Shown here piece after piece: positions 17,152 through 25,669 of a stretch of DNA of 64,000 nt; position 1 is the stretch's first letter; the number at the start of each line of letters is the position of its first letter. Source of the DNA: Pedobacter steynii. Lineage in GTDB: Bacteria; Bacteroidota; Bacteroidia; Sphingobacteriales; Sphingobacteriaceae. The stretch is from the NCBI RefSeq assembly GCF_900103665.1, contig NZ_FNGY01000004.1, positions 372,001 through 436,000 of the forward strand, in the 5' to 3' direction. Below the pieces are notes generated by a model that was not told the origin of the DNA, ran no database searches, and was given only the letters and a program-made list of their open reading frames with translations. Made by a program: the position numbers and the translations under genes.

Positions 17152-19476
17152 TTACAATAAACTGGCCACTCCCGCCTTATTAATCTTTACCTTAATTGTT
17201 TCTCCGGCCTTTACTTTTACTTTGGGCCAGTTTACAAAAGCGGTATAATTCAGTGGATTTCCGGCCTGTTTTTCCGTTTCCGCCATAACGGAAACACTGG
17301 CATCGTAATCAGTTGGATTGCGCAACGAAAGTATCGTCCATGTTTTAGCATTTTCAAGGATTTTAGCCTCCACATGATCAAACACGTACAGCTTCCTGCT
17401 TTCCGGGCGCAAATAAATACCTGGAAGTTCCATCGCCATCAATATGCCATTGGTTTCCGTCCAGCTGTTGCGGGTATTGATAAAATTACCGATACTTCCT
17501 TTCCCTTCCGCGTCACTTGGCTGAATCCGCTCCATTGAAGACCCGATCAGGTTATCGGTGGTGATGTGTCCCGGCATATTCACGGCTTCTGCCTGTGCAT
17601 GTTGAATATCCCTGATCAGATCAGCGTATTTTATGTTTCCTGTAGCACGGAATAATTTGAAAAGGTAATCTCCCGAAGCCGTACAGATTCCGGGTGCCGC
17701 GTGTTTATTCTGGATGCTTGCCCATACCGCGCCGGCCATAGGAGATCCGAGTTTCCCAATGGCACTGTTTTCAGGAAAAACAGGATCATAAGAGATGGTC
17801 CAGGTGGCGCACAATGCAGCCTGAACTTCCGCCATTTTTAACCATTGTGTATCACCTGTATAATGATACAAAGCCATGATTGATTCCAGAAAACCAAATG
17901 CCGATTCTGAATTGGCATCCTGAGAGATATCTCCGCAATCGCCGCCGGTAAGCCCCTGCTTTTGCACATCCCGGCGATAGTAAAATCTCGTCGCATCAGC
18001 TGCAACATTCAGGAATTCTTTGTTCCGGAAATAGTCGGCAGCCAGGGCCAAACCCGCCGGAACGATGGCGCCCGCAGTAGAATTATATACCGCTATTTCT
18101 CCTGTTTCAGGGGCGATATACTGACCAAATTCCTCGGATTTTTTCCAGGTTCTTACAAAAGCAGCTGCAAGTTTTTTAGCCGCAGTTTCCCATGCTGGTT
18201 TAATGATATTTCCATGGCCCTGGGTTTTCAACAACATCAGGTGTTTCATAAACCACAGCAAAGCATCGGCATTTTTCCTGACCATGGCCTGTACAGGTTT
18301 AAAATCAGGGTGCATTTTTTCCGGCCTGATTTCTCCACCGGCCGTAATCCCACCATAAAAATATCCGCTTTTTCCCTGAAGCTTGTCCACTACAAAATCC
18401 AGCTCGGCGGCAACCTGTTTACGTTCCTTTTCATCGTTAAGTGCAAGCATAGGATAGGTATTCATCATTCCACTCACCCATCCCAGCTGAAAGTCGTTGT
18501 TGTTTTCCGGTAAATAGTAGGAACCAGCAGGAACCTGCACAAAACGGCCCCGGGTAATTGTCGACACCACTTCAAACATTTTACTCATTGGCACCAGATT
18601 ACGAGGATGGTTAGGGCCTGAAAGATCCTTACGCACTTCCATAAATTTGGTCAGCAGTGCAGGAATGCTTTCTGCATTAAAAACATATACCCTAAACCTG
18701 AGTGTAAGTTCATCACCTGTTTTCCAATCCGGAGCAAGGTCTCCACTTTTGTGAAAATCCCCAAATCCTGGCGCCAGTTTACGTACTGCCGGCGCAGAAA
18801 TGCCAAAATAGCAACTGTCTTTTCCTGCATTTTCTGAAATCGTCAGGCCATTATTGCCCAGTCTGGTCTGCTGCCCTGTCAACACTATAAAACCTTTCTT
18901 CTCTTTTTCAGAAAAGAAGCACATCGCCGGCGTAGCCGCATTGCCTGTTTGCAATTGAACCGTAGAGACCATCCCTTTTTCAATAGATAAACGGGGGTTA
19001 TTGGAAATGCTAAGCGGAACCGATGGATTATAATACATATCCTTTGGATAATCCGGGTTATATCCATTTCCAATAACGCGGTAGCGGTTCCCGTTATAAA
19101 CAGAGGCCGGAACGAGCACATAATTATCAGGGTTCCACTGACTAAAATTAAAGGAGGCGTCCACCGCAGAAGATTGGGCTGTACCCGCTTCGATCTTAAA
19201 AGAGGCAGAAATATCAACTGCCTCAGGATGTCCGGGAACCAGTGTCTGTTTAAGTTGTAAATTCCATGTTCCGGTATTTGTCTGCAATGAGCTATTCCTG
19301 CCAAAAATCTGCTGAGAAATCAGATCAGTTCCCTTAAACTGCTTTACTGAAAATTTTAACGAACCATTTAAATTCGCTAAAATTTTATTAACAGGTTCTT
19401 GCGGCGGCTGTGCCAAAGAGGCAAAACTCCATGAACAGCAAACCAAGGTGCCAAAAACCCTTCTTAAGGATGTCAT
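17152..19476 (-). CDS. Large secreted protein of unknown function, possible (alpha/alpha)6-barrel enzyme
   Basis: The frame opens earlier (19527), but the ATG at 19476 directly precedes a good signal peptide (MTSLRRVFGTLVC to SLAQ), so I start there (774 aa). The first about 300 residues are beta-rich (paired strands, GNRYRVIGNGYNPDYP). The middle (about 310-640) is helical with repeated Trp/Ala-rich helices, as in (alpha/alpha)6 barrels of glycosidases, lyases and heparinases (FGFLESIMALYHYTGDTQWLKMAEVQAAL, GAVWASIQNKHAAP, NSWTETNGILMAMELPG). The last about 80 residues form a beta-sandwich. No catalytic signature is recognised. It is first in the operon with the reductase, enolase-type enzyme and symporter, behind one copy of the 34-base element. 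It may be a new hydrolase or lyase family. Confidence 0.6.
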   Translation of the reverse strand: MTSLRRVFGTLVCCSWSFASLAQPPQEPVNKILANLNGSLKFSVKQFKGTDLISQQIFGRNSSLQTNTGTWNLQLKQTLVPGHPEAVDISASFKIEAGTAQSSAVDASFNFSQWNPDNYVLVPASVYNGNRYRVIGNGYNPDYPKDMYYNPSVPLSISNNPRLSIEKGMVSTVQLQTGNAATPAMCFFSEKEKKGFIVLTGQQTRLGNNGLTISENAGKDSCYFGISAPAVRKLAPGFGDFHKSGDLAPDWKTGDELTLRFRVYVFNAESIPALLTKFMEVRKDLSGPNHPRNLVPMSKMFEVVSTITRGRFVQVPAGSYYLPENNNDFQLGWVSGMMNTYPMLALNDEKERKQVAAELDFVVDKLQGKSGYFYGGITAGGEIRPEKMHPDFKPVQAMVRKNADALLWFMKHLMLLKTQGHGNIIKPAWETAAKKLAAAFVRTWKKSEEFGQYIAPETGEIAVYNSTAGAIVPAGLALAADYFRNKEFLNVAADATRFYYRRDVQKQGLTGGDCGDISQDANSESAFGFLESIMALYHYTGDTQWLKMAEVQAALCATWTISYDPVFPENSAIGKLGSPMAGAVWASIQNKHAAPGICTASGDYLFKLFRATGNIKYADLIRDIQHAQAEAVNMPGHITTDNLIGSSMERIQPSDAEGKGSIGNFINTRNSWTETNGILMAMELPGIYLRPESRKLYVFDHVEAKILENAKTWTILSLRNPTDYDASVSVMAETEKQAGNPLNYTAFVNWPKVKVKAGETIKVKINKAGVASLL

Positions 19477-19532
19477 TTTTAATTCATTTATGTGTGTAAA
19501 CAAATATTCTATTGCAAACAGTAGCATACTAC

Positions 19533-19566
19533 ATCTAATTTGATCATTACAGATGTTATTTTTGCC
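19533..19566 (+). promoter_or_regulatory. 34-base element, copy 4 (upstream of the secreted-protein/sugar-oxidation operon)
   Basis: It matches copy 2 at 24 of 34 positions with no gaps (CTAATTTGAT, eight bases, ATGTTATTTTTGC). It lies 56 bases before the start of the leftward operon, in the orientation used at susC and GH3. Confidence 0.5.
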
Positions 19567-19650
19567 TTTGCACGATATTAATTTACGATTGCCCGGAAGG
19601 GATGCGATCTATGATATGGATGTGATCAGATAGCTAAGGTTGCCCCTCAT

Positions 19651-20559
19651 TTAAACCAAATCAGTAGCACGATGGCTTTCCTGAGGCGCTGGCCGTTTAT
19701 GTTTCCATCTGCGGTGGCTCCATAACCAATAGGCAGGCTCCACATTTATCATTTCTTCAAGGATGCGGGCCTGAAGTTCTGCAATTTCGAATTCCACAGT
19801 CTTTGAAGGATCTAAACAAACCGGAACGCAGTCTACTTCATAGTAGCCACGTTTTACGTAGCTTGTTTTCAGATAAAAGACGGGTCTGTTCGTTTTCTTT
19901 GCTATTTTCTCGATCCCCAGCTGGATAGAACTCTCCTGATTTAGAAAAGTAGTCCAATAGATAGATTCATCTTTTGGCGGCGCCTGATCGCTGCCGAAAG
20001 TAAACACGCTTGTGATCTGCTTATTCGCCTGAATCGCTCTTAAAGTTTGACGCATGGATACCATATGGTTTCCGAATTTACTCCTCATTTTCAAAAACCA
20101 ATTGTCAAAAGGCTCGCTGGTTAAAGGTTTGTAAATCGGAAAATGCTCAGCTGAAAAGGTGAGTCCGATGGCCATACAAACCCATTCGTAGTTACCATAA
20201 TGTGAAGAACAGAAAAGTACGCTCTCTTTATTTTGTAAATAAGCTTCTACCAAATCCACATTCTTAAATTTTACCCGCTTATTCAACTCCTTTTTTGAAA
20301 TGCTTTTCATTTTCACAATTTCAATGACCAGTGAGGCCAGATATTTGAAATACGTCTTTTCAATGACCTCAATTTCAGCAGGGCTTTTTTCGGGAAAAGA
20401 CCTGCTCAGGTTCTCTCTAACCACCTTTTTACGGTAACCAAAAACATGATATACCAACAAATAAAGCACATCTGCCAGTCTGTACAAAATAAACAAAGGC
20501 AGGAGTGAAATAGAGGTCAGTAAAAATATACCAATATGGGAGAAACCTTTTCTAATCAT
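19651..20559 (-). CDS. Lysophospholipid/lipid A acyltransferase (LpxL/HtrB family)
   Basis: 302 aa from the ATG at 20559; the longer frame would need a TTG start. One N-terminal hydrophobic segment (about residues 6-35) anchors it to the inner membrane. The HX4E-type catalytic motif appears as SSHYGNYEW. It is followed by the family features FKNVDLVEAYLQNKESV before the motif and GSDQAPPKDESIYWTTFLNQ after it, then the late PAYWLWSHRRWKHKRP, all typical of LpxL/LpxM-type late acyltransferases. It would add a secondary acyl chain to lipid A or a related lipid. It is probably monocistronic and unrelated to the neighbouring polysaccharide locus. Confidence 0.9.
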   Translation of the reverse strand: MIRKGFSHIGIFLLTSISLLPLFILYRLADVLYLLVYHVFGYRKKVVRENLSRSFPEKSPAEIEVIEKTYFKYLASLVIEIVKMKSISKKELNKRVKFKNVDLVEAYLQNKESVLFCSSHYGNYEWVCMAIGLTFSAEHFPIYKPLTSEPFDNWFLKMRSKFGNHMVSMRQTLRAIQANKQITSVFTFGSDQAPPKDESIYWTTFLNQESSIQLGIEKIAKKTNRPVFYLKTSYVKRGYYEVDCVPVCLDPSKTVEFEIAELQARILEEMINVEPAYWLWSHRRWKHKRPAPQESHRATDLV

Positions 20560-20746
20560 TTCGGCTGAATTATCATGCAAAATTAAACTTAGAGTCAATA
20601 CTAATTGCCATGGAATTGTTAGATTTTTACACTGTTCAAAATTACACGAGGTGCAGGCCGGATAGATCGGGTAGGAATGACCAGCTTCGTGGAGTCAATA
20701 AAATGATAATTTGGGCATAAAATGCGGCACAATTGCGCAAAGGCCT

Positions 20747-20754
20747 TATATTTG
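20747..20754 (+). promoter_or_regulatory. Bacteroidota-type -7 element before the RRM gene
   Basis: TATATTTG matches the TAnnTTTG consensus exactly, 22 bases before the ATG. The usual upstream TTTG at the right spacing is not clear. Confidence 0.45.
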
Positions 20755-20776
20755 TATTCACATAAACAGGATATTG

Positions 20777-21127
20777 ATGGAAAAACTTTTTGTCGGTGGA
20801 TTTCCGCCAGAAATTCATGAAGTACAGCTTGCGGAATTGTTTAGTATACATGGCGAAGTAAACACTGTCAAGTTCATTTACGACAGGGCGACTAAAAAGT
20901 GTAAGGGCTATGGTTTTATTGAGATGTCGAGCACAGAAGTGGCTGAGAATGCCGTTTCAGCACTGAATGGCACCTTACTGGCAGGACGCGAACTGAGCGT
21001 TCGCATTGCATCCAAAGAAAAAGACAGCGTGGAAGTAACTCCCACACCCCCAATCTCAACGGAATACTTAAAAGTGGAAAGAAATTCCCTGCCCATTAAA
21101 AAGCGCCAGAGAAGGCCGCGGTTATAG
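20777..21127 (+). CDS. Small RRM-domain RNA-binding protein
   Basis: 116 aa from the ATG at 20777; the longer frame starts with TTG and adds a segment unlike the family. Residues 2-80 form one RNA recognition motif, with RNP2 as KLFVGGFP and RNP1 as KGYGFIEM. The spacing and the Lys-rich, Arg-rich tail (KKRQRRPRL) match the small single-RRM proteins common in Bacteroidota and cyanobacteria. These bind single-stranded RNA and are thought to influence mRNA stability or translation. A good -7 element lies just upstream. It is divergent from the acyltransferase and convergent with the lysR gene. Role in this strain unknown. Confidence 0.9.
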   Translation: MEKLFVGGFPPEIHEVQLAELFSIHGEVNTVKFIYDRATKKCKGYGFIEMSSTEVAENAVSALNGTLLAGRELSVRIASKEKDSVEVTPTPPISTEYLKVERNSLPIKKRQRRPRL

Positions 21128-21138
21128 TGACAGACATC

Positions 21139-22035
21139 CTATTTTCCTGGCAACATTTCCAATAAATAGGGTAGCGCTGGGTTACTGTTATTTACCTTCC
21201 AGACTACGTACAGCGCTGTTCTTTGCGGGATATTTTTCAATTCAATAAACTTTAGGTTTGGATTTTCAGATACGGCCAGTGAGGTTGGAATAATAGAAAT
21301 CCCCATACCATTCTCGACCAGGCGGAATATCGTTGGCGTATGAATCGATCGATGGGCTACTTTCGGCGCAAATCCCCTGTCGGCACATAAATTAATGATC
21401 TGCTGATAATACAACTGGCTCTGCTCATTGGGGAACAATATGAAATACTCGTTCATCAACTGTCCGACGTCCCGGAAATTCTTCTTATTTATCGGATGAT
21501 TTGCTGGTAATACCACTGAAAAAGTTTCCGTTCCTACCTGCTGACTGGTAAAGCCATCAGGAACATGATTTGAGCGCATGAATCCAATATCCAGCCGCTC
21601 ATTTTGCAACTCTGTCAGCTGATCCGCATTACTCAGCTCATCAAGCTGAAATTTGATATTTGGACAATCGGTATTGAATTGCTTCAGCAATGCCGGCAGT
21701 ACAGATTCCATTGCCGATGCCACAAATCCAATCCTGAGCTGCCCGGTATTTCCATCTTTATAGAGTTTCAGGTTGTTCACCGCATGTTCTACCCTATTCA
21801 TCACTAGCAGTACATCTTTGTAAAACAAGGCACCTGCCTCTGTTAACAGAACCTTCTTATTTGTTCTTTCAAATAAGGGTACTTTCAAGATGTTCTCCAG
21901 CTGCTTAATCTGCTGACTCAGCGCAGACTGAGAAATAAACAACAGCTCTGAAGCCTTTCTATAATGTAATTCCTGTGCCAGTACTTTAAAATAGCTCAGC
22001 TGCCGGAGCTCTAATTGATTAGCTGTACTTATCAT
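21139..22035 (-). CDS. LysR-family transcriptional regulator
   Basis: 298 aa. Residues 8-67 form the winged helix-turn-helix (LRQLSYFKVLAQELHYRKASELLFISQSALSQQIKQLE), followed by the periplasmic-binding-like effector domain from about residue 95 (LRIGFVASAMESVLPALL). It is divergent from the lysine catabolic operon with a 76-base shared promoter region containing a TATC-N10-GATA palindrome, the usual layout for a LysR protein controlling the neighbouring pathway. The effector is probably lysine or a pathway intermediate such as 2-aminoadipate or 2-oxoadipate; that is inferred from context. Confidence 0.93.
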   Translation of the reverse strand: MISTANQLELRQLSYFKVLAQELHYRKASELLFISQSALSQQIKQLENILKVPLFERTNKKVLLTEAGALFYKDVLLVMNRVEHAVNNLKLYKDGNTGQLRIGFVASAMESVLPALLKQFNTDCPNIKFQLDELSNADQLTELQNERLDIGFMRSNHVPDGFTSQQVGTETFSVVLPANHPINKKNFRDVGQLMNEYFILFPNEQSQLYYQQIINLCADRGFAPKVAHRSIHTPTIFRLVENGMGISIIPTSLAVSENPNLKFIELKNIPQRTALYVVWKVNNSNPALPYLLEMLPGK

Positions 22036-22050
22036 CTCTTAATTAATTCA

Positions 22051-22068
22051 TATCGTTTACTTATGATA
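22051..22068. promoter_or_regulatory. Candidate LysR operator in the divergent promoter region
   Basis: TATC at 22051-22054 and GATA at 22065-22068 form an inverted repeat with a 10-base spacer, centred between the two start codons. The LysR consensus is T-N11-A within a dyad (typically ATC-N9-GAT), so this is one base wider than ideal. Confidence 0.4.
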
Positions 22069-22111
22069 AATGTAGTCATATTTGAGTTAGAAATAACCAA
22101 AGCATAACCAT

Positions 22112-23206
22112 ATGATTGAGAAAGTACTTACCCTTGGCCTGGGCAAAGTAGGCACATTAGTTGGCGTCTTATTGAGCAAACAATTCGAAGTGACCGGAAT
22201 GGATAAAGAGCAACCACATTATCCTTATGAGCTTCCTTTTAGGGTGATCACCGGAGATATAACAGATACTGAACTGATGCAGAAGCTGATTGCGGATCAT
22301 GACGCGGTAGTATCGGCATTGCCTTATTTTTTGAACAAATCCATTGCCCTTATTGCACATACACAGGGCAAACATTATTTTGATTTAACAGAAGATGTGG
22401 AGACGACTGATTACATCAGAAAGCTAAGCGAATCGGGCAATTCGGTCATGGCTCCTCAATGCGGACTGGCGCCGGGTATCATTGGCATAATTGGTGCAAA
22501 TTTAGCCAAAGACTTTGATACGCTACGTTCTATAGAAATGCGGGTAGGCGCTTTACCAAAGTATCCAAACGGGGAAATGGGATATTCCTTTACCTGGTCG
22601 GCTGCCGGAGTAGTGAATGAATACATTAATGATGCTGAAGCGATTCAAAACGGCAAACGCAAACAGGTCATCAGTCTGCAGGGAAAAGAGGCGATTAATA
22701 TTGAAGGCGCAAGTTACGAGGCATTTTATACTTCCGGAGGTCTGGGCACGATGTGCGAAACCTATGAAGGAAAGATCGATAAACTGGATTATAAAACGAT
22801 CCGCTATCCAGGCCATTGCGACCTGATGAACTTTCTGATTCATGAACTCCACCTGAAAAACGACAAACAACAACTGGAAGACATCCTGAAGAATGCGAAA
22901 CCGCCAGTTGAGGAAGATGTAGTACTTATTTATGCAGCGGCAGAAGGATGGAAAAACGGTGCATTAAAACGTAATGAATTCTGCAAGTCTTATTCTCCTA
23001 TCCTTATAGATGGTCAAAGCTGGCGTGCCATCTCCTGGACTACTGCGGCCAGTTTGGTTGCTGTGGTGGAAATGGTTGCCAATGGCTCATTGCCGGAGAA
23101 GGGTTTCATCAAACAGGAAGACATTCCTTTCGAAGGATTACTCGCTACCCAGACTGGACAGCTTTTTGAAACCGGTACTTTGGAAGAGGCACAATTACTT
23201 AAATAG
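22112..23206 (+). CDS. L-lysine 6-dehydrogenase/saccharopine dehydrogenase-like oxidoreductase
   Basis: 364 aa, cytoplasmic, with an N-terminal Rossmann fold (VLTLGLGKVGTLVGVLL). The C-terminal domain follows the saccharopine dehydrogenase group, with CGLAPGIIGIIG. The segment around EAFYTSGGLGTMCETY and LDYKTIRYPGH closely recalls, from memory, lysine 6-dehydrogenases, which oxidise the epsilon carbon of lysine directly to allysine/piperideine-6-carboxylate. The alternative is saccharopine dehydrogenase (glutamate forming). Either way the product is 2-aminoadipate semialdehyde, the substrate of the aldehyde dehydrogenase two genes on. First gene of the operon; six bases separate its stop from the next start. 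The direct lysine dehydrogenase reading would explain why no lysine-ketoglutarate reductase is present. Confidence 0.82.
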   Translation: MIEKVLTLGLGKVGTLVGVLLSKQFEVTGMDKEQPHYPYELPFRVITGDITDTELMQKLIADHDAVVSALPYFLNKSIALIAHTQGKHYFDLTEDVETTDYIRKLSESGNSVMAPQCGLAPGIIGIIGANLAKDFDTLRSIEMRVGALPKYPNGEMGYSFTWSAAGVVNEYINDAEAIQNGKRKQVISLQGKEAINIEGASYEAFYTSGGLGTMCETYEGKIDKLDYKTIRYPGHCDLMNFLIHELHLKNDKQQLEDILKNAKPPVEEDVVLIYAAAEGWKNGALKRNEFCKSYSPILIDGQSWRAISWTTAASLVAVVEMVANGSLPEKGFIKQEDIPFEGLLATQTGQLFETGTLEEAQLLK

Positions 23207-23212
23207 ATTTAG

Positions 23213-24124
23213 ATGAATTTTAATTCCAAAAGCGTCTTAGGCAAGTTCTTGAATATTTTGTTTGACCGTTACCAGCAAAATGTTCCCGCCGTACAGCAGA
23301 TCAGCTCCGCTATGGTGAGCCATGGTTTAATTAACAGTCAGGAAGAAATTATCAACGACCATATTGCCTTCAGGACGCTAAAAGTACCATATCTGGGGAT
23401 CGAATCATTTGAGAAAATCTTCCTGCACCATGGCTACACCAAAAAGAACAACTATCATTTTGAAGGAAAAAAGCTGAATGCTTATTGGTATGCTCCACCA
23501 TCTTCTGACTATCCGAGAATTTTTATCAGTGAGTTGCTGGTCACGGAATTGTCGGAGCATGCGCAACAAATCATTCAAAAATATACCGCAGGCATCGCTC
23601 ATGATCCTGTGGACTCCCTGGATTTGAATGACTCAACGCAAATCGGCAAATTCTTCAATGAGCCCTTATGGGGCTTAGCGGAAAAACAGGATTATATGGA
23701 TCTGTTGTCGGAAAGCGAATATGCGGCCTGGGTTATTTTTAACCGGTATTACCTGAACCATTATACGATTAGTGTACATGAATTGAAAAAAGGATACAAT
23801 CACCTGTCCGATTTTAACCAGTTCGTGGAATTACTGGGCATCAGACTGAACGATGAAGGCGGCAAGATCAAAATTAGCCCGGACGGCTTACTGAAACAAA
23901 GCAGTACTGTCGCCGAGATGCAGGAAGCCGTGTTTGCAAAAGGAGAAAAAATGGAAATCGCAGGAAGCTATGTGGAGTTTGCAGAACGTCTGGTGTTGCC
24001 GGAGTTTGCAGCACTTGATCAGCACCACATCAGACCAGAACACCGCAGAGAGGGCTTCGAAGCCAGCAATGCAGATAAAATATTTGAAAGCACCTATTTA
24101 AAGCAGGTTAAAGGAAATCAATAA
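23213..24124 (+). CDS. hglS: DUF1338/HglS-type 2-oxoadipate dioxygenase/decarboxylase
   Basis: 303 aa, cytoplasmic. The family's iron-binding residues are recognisable: His50 with Arg54 four residues later (DHIAFRT), His183 (LNHYTISVH) and Glu255 (SYVEFAER). Characterised members (HglS of Pseudomonas) use Fe(II) and oxygen to turn 2-oxoadipate into D-2-hydroxyglutarate plus CO2. The neighbours fit exactly: an aminoadipate-semialdehyde dehydrogenase one base downstream and a D-2-hydroxyglutarate dehydrogenase after it. An aminotransferase that makes 2-oxoadipate from 2-aminoadipate is not in the window. Confidence 0.88.
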   Translation: MNFNSKSVLGKFLNILFDRYQQNVPAVQQISSAMVSHGLINSQEEIINDHIAFRTLKVPYLGIESFEKIFLHHGYTKKNNYHFEGKKLNAYWYAPPSSDYPRIFISELLVTELSEHAQQIIQKYTAGIAHDPVDSLDLNDSTQIGKFFNEPLWGLAEKQDYMDLLSESEYAAWVIFNRYYLNHYTISVHELKKGYNHLSDFNQFVELLGIRLNDEGGKIKISPDGLLKQSSTVAEMQEAVFAKGEKMEIAGSYVEFAERLVLPEFAALDQHHIRPEHRREGFEASNADKIFESTYLKQVKGNQ

Positions 24125-24125
24125 A

Positions 24126-25658
24126 ATGAATATACAAGAAGTATTACACCGATTACGAATCAATCCAACGAATTCCGGCACCTCAACAGGTAACGATTGG
24201 CTTAAGGAAGAAAGCACTCCTGCGATCACTTCCTACTCCCCTGTTAATGGGCTTGCGATTGCAGAAGTTCAGTCCGCCGGAGCACAATCTTTTGAACATG
24301 TAATGAAAACTGCTGAACAAGCTTTTGTTTTCTGGAGAAATGTACCTGCTCCAAAACGTGGAGATATCGTACGCCAGTTTGGTGACGAGCTCAGGAAGCA
24401 TAAGCAGGATCTGGGAACGCTGGTTTCTTACGAAATGGGCAAAAGTTTACAGGAAGGTCTGGGCGAAGTGCAGGAGATGATCGACATCTGCGACTTTGCG
24501 GTGGGATTGTCCAGACAACTGTATGGACTGACCATGCACTCCGAAAGGACAAATCACAGAATGTACGAACAGTGGCATCCACTGGGAATTGTAGGCATTA
24601 TTTCTGCTTTTAATTTTCCGGTAGCAGTTTGGGCCTGGAATGCGGCCTTAGCCTGGGTATGTGGAAATGTTTGCATCTGGAAGCCCTCTTCCAAAACCCC
24701 AATTGTTGCGCTGGCATGTCAGAACATCATCGCTGACGTTTTAAAACAAAACGATTTGCCGGAAGGAATCAGCAACCTGCTGATTGGAAATGCAGCCGGA
24801 ACTATGATCAATAATAACAAGCGCATCCCGCTGGTTTCTTTCACAGGCTCCACTAAAATCGGCCGGATCGTGGCCTCAGCGGTTGCATCCCGATTTGGAA
24901 GGAGCATCCTGGAACTGGGAGGAAATAATGCCATCATCATCTCCAAAGACGCCGACCTCGAAATGTCGGTAATCGGGGCTGTTTTCGGCGCAGTAGGTAC
25001 CGCAGGACAGCGTTGTACCTCTACCCGCAGGCTGATTGTACAGGAAGACATTTATGAAGATTTCAAAAATAAACTGGTCAGGGCTTACGGGCAATTGCGA
25101 ATTGGCGATCCACTGGATGAAAAAACACATGTCGGACCGCTAATTGATACGGATGCAGTTATGGCCTACCAATCGGCAATTGAGAAAGGCAACACTGAAG
25201 GGGCCAATTTTATTGTTGAGGGCGGAGTATTGGAAGGTGACCGTTATGTTTCCGGTTGTTACGTGAAACCCTGCATTGCCGAGGTGGAAAACCACTACGA
25301 AATTGTACAGGAAGAAACGTTTGCACCTATACTCTATTTAATCAAATATAAGACACTTGAAGAAGCCATCGCTTTACAGAACGGCGTTCCTCAGGGTCTG
25401 TCTTCTGCAATTATGACCTTAAATCTGCGCGAAGCGGAAGCTTTTTTATCAGTGAATGGTTCTGATTGCGGCATTGCCAACGTAAACATTGGCACTTCAG
25501 GTGCAGAAATCGGTGGTGCATTTGGCGGTGAAAAAGAGACTGGTGGCGGTCGCGAAAGTGGTTCAGATGCCTGGAAAGGATACATGAGAAGGCAGACCAA
25601 CACAATCAATTATTCCAATACACTGCCTTTAGCCCAAGGGATTAAATTTGACCTGTAA
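24126..25658 (+). CDS. ALDH7-type alpha-aminoadipate semialdehyde dehydrogenase
   Basis: 510 aa, cytoplasmic NAD-dependent aldehyde dehydrogenase. The Rossmann and catalytic domains show FTGSTKIG, the general-base Glu in LELGGNN and the catalytic Cys in GTAGQRCTSTRR. The C-terminal stretch (TSGAEIGGAFGGEKETGGG, then RESGSDAWKGYMRR) is the hallmark of the ALDH7/antiquitin family, which oxidises 2-aminoadipate semialdehyde to 2-aminoadipate in lysine breakdown. Start ATG is one base after the DUF1338 gene. Its position between the lysine-dehydrogenase-like and hydroxyglutarate genes supports the same step here. Confidence 0.93.
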   Translation: MNIQEVLHRLRINPTNSGTSTGNDWLKEESTPAITSYSPVNGLAIAEVQSAGAQSFEHVMKTAEQAFVFWRNVPAPKRGDIVRQFGDELRKHKQDLGTLVSYEMGKSLQEGLGEVQEMIDICDFAVGLSRQLYGLTMHSERTNHRMYEQWHPLGIVGIISAFNFPVAVWAWNAALAWVCGNVCIWKPSSKTPIVALACQNIIADVLKQNDLPEGISNLLIGNAAGTMINNNKRIPLVSFTGSTKIGRIVASAVASRFGRSILELGGNNAIIISKDADLEMSVIGAVFGAVGTAGQRCTSTRRLIVQEDIYEDFKNKLVRAYGQLRIGDPLDEKTHVGPLIDTDAVMAYQSAIEKGNTEGANFIVEGGVLEGDRYVSGCYVKPCIAEVENHYEIVQEETFAPILYLIKYKTLEEAIALQNGVPQGLSSAIMTLNLREAEAFLSVNGSDCGIANVNIGTSGAEIGGAFGGEKETGGGRESGSDAWKGYMRRQTNTINYSNTLPLAQGIKFDL

Positions 25659-25669
25659 CAAGCGCCCCA

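Noticed and set aside
17962..18513. 183-codon rightward open frame
   Set aside because: It lies wholly opposite the large secreted protein, whose frame, signal peptide and operon position are convincing.
22112..23206. Start of a complete saccharopine pathway in the window
   Set aside because: No lysine-ketoglutarate reductase domain is visible, so the full pathway cannot be claimed from this window.
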